64,000 bases of DNA. Source: Dyella_B jejuensis. GTDB lineage: Bacteria > Pseudomonadota > Gammaproteobacteria > Xanthomonadales > Rhodanobacteraceae. A model generated the notes under the pieces. The model was not told the DNA's origin, searched no databases, and saw only the letters and a program-made list of their open reading frames with translations. Made by a program: the position numbers and the translations under genes. The DNA lies in contig NZ_JADIKJ010000008.1 of the NCBI RefSeq assembly GCF_044904675.1, forward strand, positions 1 through 64,000. Direction: 5' to 3'. Below are positions 63,028-64,000 of this stretch, piece by piece (positions within the stretch are counted from its first letter, which is position 1; the number at the start of each line of letters is the position of its first letter).

Positions 63028-63701
63028 GCCATGGCCTTCCATGTGAGCAACCCAGCCAGCTGGCTGGGATGTTCCAGTACGGCATCGGCGCCCCACGCAT
63101 GCGGATCGCCGCCATCCAGGTAGCCCCAAAGCACCGCCACCGTATAGAGCCCCGCGTCACGGCCCGCCTGGATATCGCGCCGGTCATCGCCGACGAACAG
63201 GCATCGGGCCGGTTCGAGTCCGGCACGCTCGCATGCCAGCAGCACCGGCGCCGGATCGGGTTTGCGCACCGGCAAGGTATCGCCGGAGACGACCGCCGCC
63301 GCGCGTTGGCTCCATCCGATCTGCTGCACCAGATCGTCGGTGAGATAACCCGGCTTGTTGGTGACGATGCCCCAGGCCAGCCCACCGGTTTCAAGCAACT
63401 CAAGCAGCGTCTCGACGCCATCGAACGGGCGCGTATGGCGGCACATCATCCCGTGGTAAAGCTCGAGATAACGGGGCATCCGCTCCAGCAACGCTTGATC
63501 GCTTTCGTCGAAGGCGCAACGCAGGATGGCCCGCGACCCGCGCGAAACGACTTCCCGCACGGCCGCATACGAAGGCACGCCAGCACCGACCTCATCGCAA
63601 TAGGCGGCCAGGGTGGCGTGCAGGTCGGGGGCGCTGTCCAGCAAGGTGCCGTCCAGATCGAACAGGACGCCTTGCGGTGATGACGGTGGGGATTTCTTCA
63701 T
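63024..63701 (-). CDS. gph: HAD-family phosphoglycolate phosphatase
   Basis: 225-residue HAD hydrolase: motif I LFDLDGTLLDSAPDL, motif II VTNKPGY, Lys in RKPDPAPVLL, and motif IV FVGDDRRDIQAG. The DLHATLAAYC cap region fits Gph. It removes 2-phosphoglycolate arising from DNA repair. ATG 63701 overlaps the ubiG stop (ATGA), the common ubiG-gph arrangement. Confidence 0.92.
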   Translation of the reverse strand: MKKSPPSSPQGVLFDLDGTLLDSAPDLHATLAAYCDEVGAGVPSYAAVREVVSRGSRAILRCAFDESDQALLERMPRYLELYHGMMCRHTRPFDGVETLLELLETGGLAWGIVTNKPGYLTDDLVQQIGWSQRAAAVVSGDTLPVRKPDPAPVLLACERAGLEPARCLFVGDDRRDIQAGRDAGLYTVAVLWGYLDGGDPHAWGADAVLEHPSQLAGLLTWKAMA

Positions 63702-64000
63702 GCCGGCTTGCGTGCGCACAAAAGATAGTTGACGGCGGTAAACCGGCTCAGCCACGCCTTGCGGTTGAGCGGGTTGTAGCCCAGACCGCTTACATCCTCC
63801 AGTTCCAATCCGGCCTGGCGCAGCAAGCGCCCCAGCTCGGATGGCTTGAGGAACTGCGCGTAATGATGGGTGCCGCGCGGAAGCATGCGCATGATGTATT
63901 CGGCACCGAGTATGGCGGCGCCAAACGCGGCGGGCGTGCGGTTGAGCGTGGACATGAACAACGGCGCGCCCGGCTTGAGCATGGCGGCCAGGTCGCGTAC
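63698..64000 (-). CDS. ubiG: UbiG 3-demethylubiquinol/polyprenyl-dihydroxybenzoate methyltransferase, C-terminal part
   Basis: About 100 C-terminal residues; the frame runs off the right edge. MLKPGAPLFMSTLNRT, GAEYIMRMLPRGTHHY and SGLGYNPLNRKAWLSR are the conserved C-terminal blocks of UbiG. The SAM-binding motif lies outside the window. It acts in ubiquinone synthesis. Confidence 0.92.
   Translation of the reverse strand, partial: VRDLAAMLKPGAPLFMSTLNRTPAAFGAAILGAEYIMRMLPRGTHHYAQFLKPSELGRLLRQAGLELEDVSGLGYNPLNRKAWLSRFTAVNYLLCARKPA

Overview
The window is a 64 kb stretch of a high-GC gammaproteobacterial chromosome. It looks like the order Xanthomonadales (Lysobacterales), and most plausibly a Rhodanobacteraceae-type genome (Dyella/Rhodanobacter/Luteibacter-like). 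The pointers are an arginine pathway running through acetylated intermediates (acetylornithine carbamoyltransferase, acetylcitrulline deacetylase, fused N-acetylglutamate kinase/synthase), an aryl-polyene/xanthomonadin-type pigment cluster, a DksA carrying a long Lys/Ala/Pro tail, and dispersed CTCTCCC/GGGAGAG-type repeats. The family assignment is inference. Both ends are truncated: an IS4-type transposase on the left and ubiG on the right.

Layout. 1-600: end of an IS4-family insertion sequence. 844-14033: a 16-gene, plus-strand aryl-polyene-type operon (two ACPs, two ketosynthases and a chain-length factor, two dehydratases, ketoreductase, thioesterase, methyltransferase, two acyltransferases, glycosyltransferase, LolA-like carrier and MMPL exporter). 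Many neighbours overlap by 4 nt, and two inverted repeat doublets interrupt it. The gene where an AMP ligase would be expected keeps only the ligase C-terminal cap in front of its dehydratase domain. 14069-31533: leucine/isovalerate catabolism (isovaleryl-CoA dehydrogenase, both methylcrotonyl-CoA carboxylase subunits, methylglutaconyl-CoA hydratase, HMG-CoA lyase), spread out among unrelated genes: a subtilisin autotransporter, an acetyl-CoA acetyltransferase, a small lipoprotein, a secreted phospholipase-D-like protein, the feoAB iron transporter and a cupin. A ~295 bp MITE-like element lies at 20372-20666, and a second right end sits in the leader of the carboxylase beta gene.

31601-41405: two GNAT acetyltransferases, a DUF1801/YdeI protein, small secreted proteins, an SDR, the EF-P-like factor EfpL, and a kynurenine-pathway group (FUSC transporter, ACMSD-type decarboxylase, secreted protein, kynureninase). 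41455-43268 is an AT-richer island with a very short Rhs-type polymorphic toxin and an overlapping DUF4279-type probable immunity gene, followed by about 590 bp without a supported gene.

43856-54491 is a minus-strand arginine/proline convoy, argF'-paiB-osmC-argG-argE'-argB(kinase/synthase)-argC-argH-proB-proA. Its leader holds an Arg-rich 48-codon reading frame, a strong intrinsic terminator and an upstream segment able to pair with the terminator 5' arm, an arrangement resembling a transcription attenuator.

54855-64000 holds housekeeping genes: a glycine-zipper envelope protein, cysS, sufE, dksA (with only one of the four usual zinc-finger cysteines), yidD, a dihydroorotase, a YbaY-type lipoprotein, folE2, a squalene/phytoene-synthase-fold protein, gph and the 3' end of ubiG. 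No tRNA, rRNA or CRISPR array was seen.
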